Shown here: piece by piece, positions 8,920 to 16,398 of the stretch | Layout: the number at the start of each line of letters is the position of its first letter | How positions within the stretch are numbered: the first letter of the stretch is position 1 | From: a bacterium UBP11_UBA4055 | Lineage (GTDB): Bacteria; UBA4055 | DNA: 64,000 bases | Assembly (NCBI GenBank): GCA_002382735.1 | Contig: DFZN01000043.1 | Location: 56,874-120,873, forward strand | Direction of reading: 5' to 3' | Notes under the pieces: model-generated | Told to the model about the DNA's origin: nothing | What the model saw: only the letters and a program-made list of their open reading frames with translations | The model's database searches: none | Program-made: the position numbers and the translations under genes

Positions 8920-9529
8920 TTTGATCTCCTGCGTTATAATCATTACTGCTTTCTTTTACCATCTTATATTTCTGTTCCGTAACTATGTAACCATTTTCGC
9001 TAACAGCGATCAATGAAACAGCGGAAGCATTTGAAATCTCCGGACTTGCATATTTATTTCTTTCAACAAGATCGAACTTCTTCATCGCTGCCTCTTTGAA
9101 TACAGCATCAGTATATTTTTTATCGAACTTACGGGCGGCTACATAAATGATCCATGGATAACTTCTTATAACCCTTAACAGAGTTAATCCAATAGCTGAA
9201 TAATTCAATCTGCTTTTCCACCTTGAGAGTGTGCGGACAGGCAATCCCAATGAATCTTCAATATCCTTAAGTTTTATATTCTTCTTATTAAAGAATTCAA
9301 GAATATTCTTTATTGAGCTTTGCTCAGATATTTTCTGAGCTTTTTCATATTCATCTGTGTAATTCAGCGTGAAGTTTATTTCATCACCGCATTTCTTGCA
9401 TCTCAATATTTTTTCTTCAAACTCAACTATTTCACCGAAAGGCACATACTCTGTCTGCTTTTCAATTACAGAAGTAAAACTTTCGTTTCCGCAGTAATTG
9501 CATTTGATATTTTTCCCATTCAGCTTCAT
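8906..9529 (-). CDS. MqsA/YgiT-like zinc-finger HTH protein, putative antitoxin
   Basis: 207 residues from the ATG at 9529, which has AAGGA 6 bases upstream (an ATG at 9535 overlaps that site). Residues ~8-47 hold two CxxC pairs (CNYCGN and CKKCGD) forming a YgiT-type zinc ribbon. Residues ~70-105 form a helix-turn-helix (LKDIEDSLGLPVRTLSRWKSR). The remaining ~100 residues are not assigned. Zinc ribbon plus HTH is the layout of MqsA antitoxins, which bind their toxin with one part and the operator with the other. It starts 14 bases after the 135-residue gene, in toxin-first order as in mqsRA. It is longer than classical MqsA (~130), so a stand-alone regulator is possible. Confidence 0.65.
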   Translation of the reverse strand: MKLNGKNIKCNYCGNESFTSVIEKQTEYVPFGEIVEFEEKILRCKKCGDEINFTLNYTDEYEKAQKISEQSSIKNILEFFNKKNIKLKDIEDSLGLPVRTLSRWKSRLNYSAIGLTLLRVIRSYPWIIYVAARKFDKKYTDAVFKEAAMKKFDLVERNKYASPEISNASAVSLIAVSENGYIVTEQKYKMVKESSNDYNAGDQNGKY

Positions 9530-9543
9530 AATCATTCCTTTCT

Positions 9544-9951
9544 TTAGATCAATCCCAGTTCGCGCAACTGCCTTCCCAGATCTGTTTCTTTTTTTCCGTA
9601 ACCTTCATCATACTTCTTAAACGATTTTATAACCCATATTCCGGTATATTCTGAAAGATAAAACGCAAGATAACCGTCAATAAACTTGTAAACGAACATA
9701 TAAGAATCTACTTTCGGTGGCGGAGTTTCTGATGTCTTTTCCAAATCCCGGGTTTTGAGGTATTTCAACTCTTTTATATTTAAATTTATGACCGCAGAGA
9801 ATAATTCATTCTTATTATCGATACCGAAAACAGACTTTGCATCCTCAATAACCTTTGTCTTGATCTCTACGGTATTTTTGCCATTCATTGCAAACTTACA
9901 CGCTGTCTTCAATTTGCCGAATTCATAATATGGTCCCGATTTTGCCAACAT
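9544..9951 (-). CDS. putative toxin of the MqsRA-like module
   Basis: 135 residues from the ATG at 9951. Upstream in-frame codons would overlap the TATAAT promoter element, and GGGAAG precedes 9951. The fold looks alpha+beta: KLKTACKFAMNGKNTVEIKTKVIEDA, then strands SYMFVYKFIDGYLAFYLS and a closing GIWVIKSFKKYDE. Size, position directly before an MqsA-like gene, and a C-terminal strand followed by a basic patch fit an interferase-like toxin such as MqsR, but I do not recognise a family motif. The toxin role is inferred from context only. Confidence 0.5.
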   Translation of the reverse strand: MLAKSGPYYEFGKLKTACKFAMNGKNTVEIKTKVIEDAKSVFGIDNKNELFSAVINLNIKELKYLKTRDLEKTSETPPPKVDSYMFVYKFIDGYLAFYLSEYTGIWVIKSFKKYDEGYGKKETDLGRQLRELGLI

Positions 9952-9973
9952 TTCTTCCCGTTTATACACGGAA

Positions 9974-10005
9974 TGTATTATAATGATACACAACACGAAA
10001 TGCAA
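9974..10005 (-). promoter_or_regulatory. promoter and palindromic operator of the toxin-antitoxin unit
   Basis: On the minus strand TTGCAT (10000-10005), 16 bases and TATAAT (9978-9983). The -10 box lies inside an inverted repeat TGTAT (9974-9978), 7 bases, ATACA (9986-9990), and ATACAC also recurs at 9964-9969. A palindrome over the -10 box just before a toxin-antitoxin operon suggests repression by the HTH antitoxin. The binding role is inference. Confidence 0.45.
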
Positions 10006-10183
10006 GAAGATTTATTAATTTCTTTTTGGCGGCGGGAAACAAATTGTGGCGACAGTGTATCTACAATCGTATATTACTTGAAATATTTATTACTTATATA
10101 AAGTCTAACTTACTAAGAACAACCTACCCCAACACATAACCCGCAAGGATCTTCTGCACTTCATAAATATGATACTTTTCCCT

Positions 10184-10212
10184 TTGACTTTACAGAGGAT
10201 TTACTTTAAATT
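10184..10212 (+). promoter_or_regulatory. sigma70-like promoter for the accessory cassette
   Basis: TTGACT (10184-10189), 17-base spacer, TAAATT (10207-10212), 37 bases before the DUF4365 gene. The stretch 10006-10183 between the two divergent units shows no gene I can support. This could drive the whole same-strand cluster to 17962. Confidence 0.5.
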
Positions 10213-10248
10213 GATACTGTAAAAGTGAAAAAGAGAATAAAATAAACC

Positions 10249-10764
10249 ATGATGACTGAACAACATATAAAAGAAGCAATCTCTAAGAAATTTATAGGCT
10301 TAATTGCTTCAAAGTGCGGATATTCTACCTCTGAACCTTCTCAAGATTACGGTAGAGATTTATCAATTGTTGAAGTTGGTATCAGGAACGAAAATAATAA
10401 ATCCAGATATTCTGAAACCGGTAGAGAACTTAAATTTCAACTTAAGGCTACAACTGAAAATTCTGTAATTGTATCAGACGATAATCTTAAATATGATCTG
10501 GAAGCAAAAAATTACAACGATCTAATTATGAGACGCAATACGAAAAGTCCGCTTATTCTTGTGCTTTTTATACTCCCGACAAATCAGACTGAGTGGCTGA
10601 TTGTGTCAGAAAACGAACTAATTTCAAAAAAATGTGCTTATTGGTATATTCCTCAACAAAACGAAGCAACAACAGAAAACACCGATACTAAACGAATCGT
10701 AATTAATAAAAACAATCTTGTAAATCCTGAGTCATTAAATCAACTGTTTGAAGAGTACGCATGA
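10249..10764 (+). CDS. DUF4365 domain protein, nuclease-like fold
   Basis: 171 residues. The opening EQHIKEAISKKFIGLIASKCGYSTSEP and the core DYGRDLSI ... LKFQLKATTENS match DUF4365, thought to have a restriction-endonuclease-like fold: Asp in the DYGRD turn and the QLK lysine would correspond to a PD-(D/E)xK active site (residues ~42-45 and ~68). DUF4365 proteins turn up in defence and mobile regions. The stop overlaps the next ATG by 4 bases, so the 365-residue protein is probably an obligate partner. First gene of the plus-strand cluster. Activity is unproven. Confidence 0.7.
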   Translation: MMTEQHIKEAISKKFIGLIASKCGYSTSEPSQDYGRDLSIVEVGIRNENNKSRYSETGRELKFQLKATTENSVIVSDDNLKYDLEAKNYNDLIMRRNTKSPLILVLFILPTNQTEWLIVSENELISKKCAYWYIPQQNEATTENTDTKRIVINKNNLVNPESLNQLFEEYA

Positions 10765-11858
10765 TGAATAACGAAATCATTTACAAAAATATTAACGATT
10801 TACTTTCGGGCAGAAATTGGACTTTGGCTGATACGAAAAGTAAATACGACATTTATTTACCTCCGCAGGATTTGAACTTTGAAAACAGCTATAAGTTATT
10901 TCTATACAATAAACCCGATTTCTCAGATTACGAATCCGAGATAATAAAAATTCTTGAAATATTATCCCAAATATATAAAGAAGACCCTGACGAATTGGCT
11001 TCGATAGTAATTGAGGACCGTCAGATATTATCTTTGCATATCTCAGATGACGACAAACTGGATGAAAGACCAAGCATACCATTTTTCGATAATTTAATCC
11101 ATAAGGCTAAAGAGCTGCTTCAGGAAAATGCGAATTTTACTGTCATGCAACAGGCACACCTCTTTGACAGATGCGAAGAATCCGAAAGATACCTGAATTA
11201 CTGCAACTTTTTCAAAAATGATAAAGGTAGTTTAATAACCAAGATTCAGCTCCCTAACAAAGAAGAAATAAAAGAAAGCAATCTTTTTAACAAACCTATT
11301 ACCGGCAACTCTATAAACAACAGACTAATGCAAATAACTAAATTCATTAATGACAAAATAATTACAGCTGACAATTATGAGCCGGATGATGCATTTCTAT
11401 TAAAAAATCAGGATAATATCAGTGTTAATGTGTCAGGGAAATTAAGAGAACTCTATCTCGGCGTAGATTTAGCCGACATGGAAATAACACTTAACAGCAC
11501 AGAGAAAAAACAAACTACTTTTGTAAAGAATCTTACTAAAGACAGCGTAGAAAATTTAAATAAATTCTCGAAAGTAATACGGGAAAGAATGAAAGAAATA
11601 TTAGACGATCAGTTTGTAGGAAAAGTAGTCAAACTGGAATCTAAAGATATCGAAAGCGACAAAAATAAAGTCTATGTTTTAGCTGAAATCAAAAAGATAA
11701 AAAAGAATGTACTCGTTTATCTTGACTCTGACGATTATCAAACAGCCATAGAGGCGCACAAAAACAATAAATCCGTATTAGTAAACGGAACAATTGAAAA
11801 AGAAAAAACTCAATACAAAGTCACAGAGCTAAAATCGTTCAAAAAACTCTCGGAATAA
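10761..11858 (+). CDS. uncharacterised partner of DUF4365 protein
   Basis: 365 residues, no signal peptide or membrane segment, acidic overall. The first ~270 residues are alpha+beta with no motif I know. The last ~75 residues (FVGKVVKLESKDIES ... VLVNGTIEKEKTQYKVTELKSF) read as a small beta-barrel, possibly OB-like, typical of nucleic-acid or ligand binding. It overlaps the DUF4365 gene by 4 bases and is followed 27 bases later by the ImmA/IrrE gene. Function unknown; a sensor or specificity subunit for the putative nuclease is one possibility. Confidence 0.6.
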   Translation: MMNNEIIYKNINDLLSGRNWTLADTKSKYDIYLPPQDLNFENSYKLFLYNKPDFSDYESEIIKILEILSQIYKEDPDELASIVIEDRQILSLHISDDDKLDERPSIPFFDNLIHKAKELLQENANFTVMQQAHLFDRCEESERYLNYCNFFKNDKGSLITKIQLPNKEEIKESNLFNKPITGNSINNRLMQITKFINDKIITADNYEPDDAFLLKNQDNISVNVSGKLRELYLGVDLADMEITLNSTEKKQTTFVKNLTKDSVENLNKFSKVIRERMKEILDDQFVGKVVKLESKDIESDKNKVYVLAEIKKIKKNVLVYLDSDDYQTAIEAHKNNKSVLVNGTIEKEKTQYKVTELKSFKKLSE

Positions 11859-11885
11859 ATCGGTAAAATAAAACCCAAGAGACGC

Positions 11886-13118
11886 ATGGATCAGACAGAA
11901 AAACCTACTTTTTTAATCAATCCCGACAGGTTCAGATATCAGCTTGAACGGTATAATATGTCTGTTCCGGAATTTCTAATTCTGATCAACGAGGACAGGA
12001 CGAGAGATGTTTATACAAAAGAGGATATTGACGATTATCTGAACGGGAAAGCTAAAGTCAACGAAAGGTTCTTATCAAGGTTTGATAAAATATTTGAATC
12101 TGGCCTCTCATGGGTGATCTCGAACAGAGCTTTGCCGGACAAAATGAAAATGAGCATTTTCTTTAGAAAAGACACCTTCAATTCTGAACTCAATCTTGAA
12201 TCGAGAAAGAAGATTGCGCAGTTCGAGGAACTCAAGACAGAAATAAGCATAATGACCAAGCAGATCGGCTTTAAATCTGAGCGCAAACTAAAACAATTTA
12301 CCTGTGAAGATAATCCCAAATCAGTTGCGCTTGAAATAAGAGAAGAATTCGACAAAGCTATTGAGCTTCTAAAGAAAGAAAAAGAGATCAATAAGCACAG
12401 GGACGAGAAAGATTATCTGAAAAACCTCATATCCGCCTGCGAATATTTCAACATCTTCGTATTTGAATTCATTGACAGAAGCAGAACGCCGGGGAACGAT
12501 ATCCGCTTTAACGGTTTTTACACTCATCCGAACATCATAGCCATAAAAAGAAATCAGAATTACATGAAAAGGGAGATCTTCACTCTCGCCCACGAACTCG
12601 CGCATTATCTCATCAATGCCGAAGAAATAGATGAAGTCATTGAATCATTCGTCAAAGGTAAAACCGAAAGATGGTGCAACGATTTCGCATTTCATTTCCT
12701 ACTCGGAAAACACATAAATACATTCAATGCACTACCTGAAGCTACAAGCGAGAACAATTTTCACAGAACCACTATTAAACAATTATCTGAGCAAACATAC
12801 CTGAGTGAATACGCATTCTACACACGCCTGAAAATCGAAAACAAAATATCAGATTCCGATTATAATGATAAAAAGAATCAGATCGAAGCAGCCTTCAGAG
12901 CTACATTAGACGCGAAAAAAGCCCAGCAGGATTTACAGGATGAAATAGCAAAACTACAGGGAATCGATCAATTTAAATCCGGCCCCAAAGAAATAAGATC
13001 AAAGCTTTTTGAAGAGATCGTCAAGCTCAATTACTTTCAGGGAAACATAAACGAAACACAGGCAAGAAAATACCTGAAAGTAAGCAAAGATAAAACACTC
13101 GATGAGGTAATCTACTAA
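11886..13118 (+). CDS. ImmA/IrrE-type zinc protease with N-terminal HTH-like part
   Basis: 410 residues. Residues ~230-245 hold the zinc motif IFTLAHELAHYLIN (H236, E237, H240) followed by the third-ligand region ERWCNDFAFHFLL, the COG2856 ImmA/IrrE signature. The first ~80 residues (LERYNMSVPEFLIL ... EDIDDYLNGKAKVNERFLSRFDKIF) look like an HTH domain. Such proteases cut cognate repressors, or act as antitoxin-like partners of a downstream toxin. It shares TAATG with the PIN gene, so the two are translated together. A regulator/antitoxin for the PIN protein is the likely role. Confidence 0.8.
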   Translation: MDQTEKPTFLINPDRFRYQLERYNMSVPEFLILINEDRTRDVYTKEDIDDYLNGKAKVNERFLSRFDKIFESGLSWVISNRALPDKMKMSIFFRKDTFNSELNLESRKKIAQFEELKTEISIMTKQIGFKSERKLKQFTCEDNPKSVALEIREEFDKAIELLKKEKEINKHRDEKDYLKNLISACEYFNIFVFEFIDRSRTPGNDIRFNGFYTHPNIIAIKRNQNYMKREIFTLAHELAHYLINAEEIDEVIESFVKGKTERWCNDFAFHFLLGKHINTFNALPEATSENNFHRTTIKQLSEQTYLSEYAFYTRLKIENKISDSDYNDKKNQIEAAFRATLDAKKAQQDLQDEIAKLQGIDQFKSGPKEIRSKLFEEIVKLNYFQGNINETQARKYLKVSKDKTLDEVIY

Positions 13119-13687
13119 TGGCACAAATCCTCGTCATGGACACATCAAGCATAATTCACTATCTCCACTATTACAGATTCGACAAGTTCCATTCAAAAGA
13201 AATCTATAACAAACTCAACAGCTTTATCTATCGAAAAATCACCGAAGGCAAAATCCATATAATAGATAAAGTATATGACGAACTACAAGACAGACTAGAA
13301 ACAGCCGAAATTAAAAGAATTATACATCCTCATAAGAAATCCACACTTGATTTACTCCCCGAAGTTCAAGAACTCATTGAAAAATATAAAATACTCGGAA
13401 TAGTAAGAACTCTCGCATCAGAAGAATTAGAGCTTGAGTTAACAAAATATGAAAACACAATAGCTGATCTCTTCCTCGTAGCTTACTGCAAAAAACTGCG
13501 AAGCCAAGGACACCAACCCATACTCATCAACGACGAAACAAGAAAAAGCGATAGAAAATTCATAGCTAAAATCCCCACAATCTGCATAGCAGAAGAAATC
13601 CGGTTTGAAAAAATCCCGGATGTACTCTTTGAAATATACAAAGACGAGCTTGAATTTAGTCTAGACAAAAACTTATTATTGAGGTAA
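13118..13687 (+). CDS. PIN-domain-like ribonuclease, putative toxin
   Basis: 189 residues. The opening QILVMDTSSIIHYL carries the first PIN aspartate; ENTIADLFLVAYCKK and PILINDETRKSDRKF supply the later acidic residues, and the sheet ends with TICIAEEIRFE. The layout resembles DUF4411-type PIN proteins that pair with COG2856 proteases. PIN toxins cut RNA using Mg ions. The gene starts on the last base of the protease stop codon, and GAGG at its own 3' end serves the next gene. Confidence 0.7.
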   Translation: MAQILVMDTSSIIHYLHYYRFDKFHSKEIYNKLNSFIYRKITEGKIHIIDKVYDELQDRLETAEIKRIIHPHKKSTLDLLPEVQELIEKYKILGIVRTLASEELELELTKYENTIADLFLVAYCKKLRSQGHQPILINDETRKSDRKFIAKIPTICIAEEIRFEKIPDVLFEIYKDELEFSLDKNLLLR

Positions 13688-13690
13688 CTA

Positions 13691-14257
13691 TTGGAAAAAA
13701 CAATAACTAAAGATAAGAATATGGAATTCCATTTGCTTGAATATCAGATGATATTTAACGATTTGGCAAGATATGATTCTCAAAGCCAAAAAAGTATAAC
13801 TTTTTTCTCTATAATCATTACTGTGTTATTCTCCTACGGTATGAAGGAAAATATTAATGAAGTCTTCCTTGCGTTGCCTTTATTACTGATAATCTATTAT
13901 TCTTTTTTATTAAATAACTCTTATGCCTATTTAATAAGAGAAAAGTACATAATGCAAATTGAAAATATGTTGTCAGAAAATTCTACTCACTTCTTTTCTG
14001 AAATTGTACAAAACTTGTATTATAATAAAAAGAAATTAAACTATCTTAATCCTTTCTCTTTCCTGATTATTACAATAACTATAATATGCACTATTCTTAT
14101 TTTTTTTTGCTTTTATAAAATCTCTAAATATTATACTTTCTCATCTTTACTCGTTTATTTTTGCTTACTAATAGCTTATATTTCTTGTTGCTGGTATATT
14201 TATAGAAAGTCTGTTTATAGGTTAAACAATATTTATAATATTAGAAAAAGGGGATAA
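13691..14257 (+). CDS. four-helix membrane protein, SLATT/effector-like
   Basis: 188 residues with two hydrophobic pairs: about residues 36-53 and 58-80, then about 116-140 and 145-168, separated by a ~35-residue cytoplasmic loop (ENMLSENSTHFFSEIVQ). The 2+2 arrangement with small size recalls SLATT or S-4TM pore proteins proposed as membrane effectors of conflict systems; I see no family motif that settles it. The start is TTG at 13691: GAGG at 13681-13684, overlapping the PIN gene stop, lies 6 bases before it, whereas the next Met has no site. Base composition drops sharply in GC from here to 17962. Confidence 0.6.
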   Translation: MEKTITKDKNMEFHLLEYQMIFNDLARYDSQSQKSITFFSIIITVLFSYGMKENINEVFLALPLLLIIYYSFLLNNSYAYLIREKYIMQIENMLSENSTHFFSEIVQNLYYNKKKLNYLNPFSFLIITITIICTILIFFCFYKISKYYTFSSLLVYFCLLIAYISCCWYIYRKSVYRLNNIYNIRKRG

Positions 14258-14260
14258 AAA

Positions 14261-14836
14261 ATGAACAAAAAAAATACTTTCGATGACTTCGTAAACGCAG
14301 AAGTTGCAAAAACAAAAAAGCCTGAACATATAAAAGAAGACTGGGAGAAGAGAAAAAAAGACTGGGTAAAGCAGACGCAAGATTTTTTCCAAAAAATTAG
14401 GCTATGGCTTAAAGAATACACAGATTCTGGTAATATAAAATTAGAATCATCGGAAATAACAATTAATGAAGAGGAACTTGGCAGCTACAAGGTAGATGAG
14501 TTGAATATTGTAATTGGATCAAAAGTAGCAAAGTTAACACCGTATGGCACCATACTTATTGGTGCAAGTGGTAGAATCGACCTTACTTACGGGACAAATA
14601 AAATAAAATTTATTCTCACAAATAAAGATTTGAAAGGTATTGGGTTTACAACTAAAATATATTCAAATCAAGCCAAGGAAAAAATAGAGAAAGAAAATAA
14701 AGAAGAAGTAAAAAAAATGCAGAAGACTACTAATTTAGAGTGGAAAATTGCCACGGAACCACCTATTATTACGTTTAAATCCTTAGATAAAGAATCATTC
14801 CTTAATGTGTTAATGGCTGCTATGGTTGAAAAATAA
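14261..14836 (+). CDS. uncharacterised lysine-rich protein
   Basis: 191 residues, no signal or membrane segment. Residues 1-55 are highly charged helices (KKPEHIKEDWEKRKKDWVKQ), 55-125 a beta-rich stretch (ELNIVIGSKVAKLTPYGTILIG), then another charged helix and a short C-terminal domain. Not recognised. It lies between the membrane protein (3-base gap) and the HEPN gene (1-base gap), so it is co-transcribed with both and is probably a component of the same system. Confidence 0.55.
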   Translation: MNKKNTFDDFVNAEVAKTKKPEHIKEDWEKRKKDWVKQTQDFFQKIRLWLKEYTDSGNIKLESSEITINEEELGSYKVDELNIVIGSKVAKLTPYGTILIGASGRIDLTYGTNKIKFILTNKDLKGIGFTTKIYSNQAKEKIEKENKEEVKKMQKTTNLEWKIATEPPIITFKSLDKESFLNVLMAAMVEK

Positions 14837-14837
14837 T

Positions 14838-15335
14838 ATGAAGATAGATATCCTTGATTTTGATACAATTGCGCAAATTTTTGAGTATAGAAAAAAAGCT
14901 TTAAATTTTTTATATAGTGAAACTAATCCTGAGTATACAACATTATTTTTAGGATTGTCGAGGTCTGAAATACTGGAACAAAAGAAAAATGAAATCAAAG
15001 AAATAGAAAGAGATGCTTGTTTAAATATTATTGCATCCGTTGAAGCTCGTTTTATGGAAGACTTTAAATTCAGAGTAAAAAGAAATAGGTCTAATAATAT
15101 ATTCAGAAATATATTGCCATTTGCTTCAAAGCCAGACAGAATACCAATTGATCACATTATTGATGCTTGGAAAGTGCAAGAAATAATTGCAAGTGGCATA
15201 CTCTCAAGATTTAAAGGTGCGTACAAATATAGAAATTGGTTAGCTCATGGCAGACACTGGGCAAAACCTCAAGAGCATGATTTTTGGGATTTATATACTA
15301 TTGCAATCTCAACTCGTTTACTACCATTGAACTAA
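14838..15335 (+). CDS. HEPN-like protein with RNxxxH motif
   Basis: 165 residues, all-helical. The C-terminal helix carries KYRNWLAHGRHW: R132, N133 and H137 form the Rx4H motif of catalytic HEPN ribonucleases, placed after a helix that would supply the paired motif. Many abortive-infection and toxin-antitoxin systems use HEPN RNases that act as dimers. The start at ATG 14838 is one base after the previous stop; a TTG at 14826 would overlap that gene and is not preferred. The following kinase could regulate it by phosphorylation, which is inference from order alone. Confidence 0.65.
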   Translation: MKIDILDFDTIAQIFEYRKKALNFLYSETNPEYTTLFLGLSRSEILEQKKNEIKEIERDACLNIIASVEARFMEDFKFRVKRNRSNNIFRNILPFASKPDRIPIDHIIDAWKVQEIIASGILSRFKGAYKYRNWLAHGRHWAKPQEHDFWDLYTIAISTRLLPLN

Positions 15336-15354
15336 AAATGAATTGGATTATATT

Positions 15355-16398
15355 ATGGATAACGCAGCAAATAAACTCGAAGGTATAACTCTTAAATCAG
15401 GTTGGCTCGTAAAAAAGAAAATTGAAAAATATGACAACCAAACAGGTTCGATTTTTTCAGTCTGTTACAAAGCAGAAAAAAACGGAGTAACATGTTTTTT
15501 AAAAGCATTTGATTTCTCTAAATTCTTTATGTTACATGCCGGTAAATCGGCAATGGAGGTACTAAATGAAATGTCAAGTGCTTATCTTTATGAAGAAAAA
15601 TTATCTAATTTTTGTAAAAATAAACATGTGAAGAAAGTTGCATTCGTTATAGAAGCCGGACAAGAAATTGTAAATGGTTATGCTATAAATATTGTACCAT
15701 ACTTAATTTTTGAGCTTGCTGATGGTGATGTGAGAAAAAAATTAACTATTTCAAAAAATCTAGATTATGCTTGGAGGTTAAAATCACTTCACGATGTAGC
15801 AATAGGCTTAAATCAATTACATAAAATTAATGTCATGCATCAAGATTTAAAACCTTCTAATATTCTTGTATTCAGTGATGAATGTAAGATAGGCGATCTT
15901 GGTAGGTCTTTATGTAATGACATTGATAGCCCTTTAAGAAATATTTCCTTTTCGGGTGATTTTAATCATGCACCTCCTGAAATATTATACAATTATTATG
16001 ATCCCGATTTAAACAAACGAGCTTATGCTGCTGATTGTTACCTTCTAGGCAGTTTAATAGTATTCTATTTTTCAGGTTTTAGTATGAATGCACTTTTGAT
16101 AAAACATATTGAGGATTGTTTTAGTTGGCCGAAGTGGACTGGTAGCTTTACAGAATTGGAACCCTATCTTGAGCATGCTTTTTCAAAAGCATTAAAGGAA
16201 TTTGAACATAATATTGATAACATTGAAATTAAGAAAGGTACACTAGAGCTTGTTGAATATTTATGTAATCCTATTCCAGCGAAAAGAGGTCATCCGAAAA
16301 GTATAGCTTCTATCGGAAGCAATTACAGCTTAGAAAGATTTGTCTCTATGCTGGCTACTCTACAAAAAAAAGCTGAAGTTATGGTTACACATGGCTAA
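15355..16398 (+). CDS. Ser/Thr protein kinase (Hanks type), no membrane segment
   Basis: 347 residues. K50 in CFLKAFDF is the beta-3 lysine. The catalytic loop is MHQDLKPSNIL (D164, K166, N169), the Mg motif reads GDLGRS (D181) and the APE-like segment is NHAPPEIL. The glycine loop (KIEKYDNQTGSIFSVCY) is degenerate and DFG is DLG, but all catalytic residues are present, so it is probably active. Unlike PASTA or TPR eukaryote-like kinases it has no membrane helix. The ATG at 15355 is chosen over a TTG at 15343. It overlaps the TPR gene by 8 bases. Kinases encoded beside nuclease-like genes are known in anti-phage defence (for example Stk2). Confidence 0.8.
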   Translation: MDNAANKLEGITLKSGWLVKKKIEKYDNQTGSIFSVCYKAEKNGVTCFLKAFDFSKFFMLHAGKSAMEVLNEMSSAYLYEEKLSNFCKNKHVKKVAFVIEAGQEIVNGYAINIVPYLIFELADGDVRKKLTISKNLDYAWRLKSLHDVAIGLNQLHKINVMHQDLKPSNILVFSDECKIGDLGRSLCNDIDSPLRNISFSGDFNHAPPEILYNYYDPDLNKRAYAADCYLLGSLIVFYFSGFSMNALLIKHIEDCFSWPKWTGSFTELEPYLEHAFSKALKEFEHNIDNIEIKKGTLELVEYLCNPIPAKRGHPKSIASIGSNYSLERFVSMLATLQKKAEVMVTHG

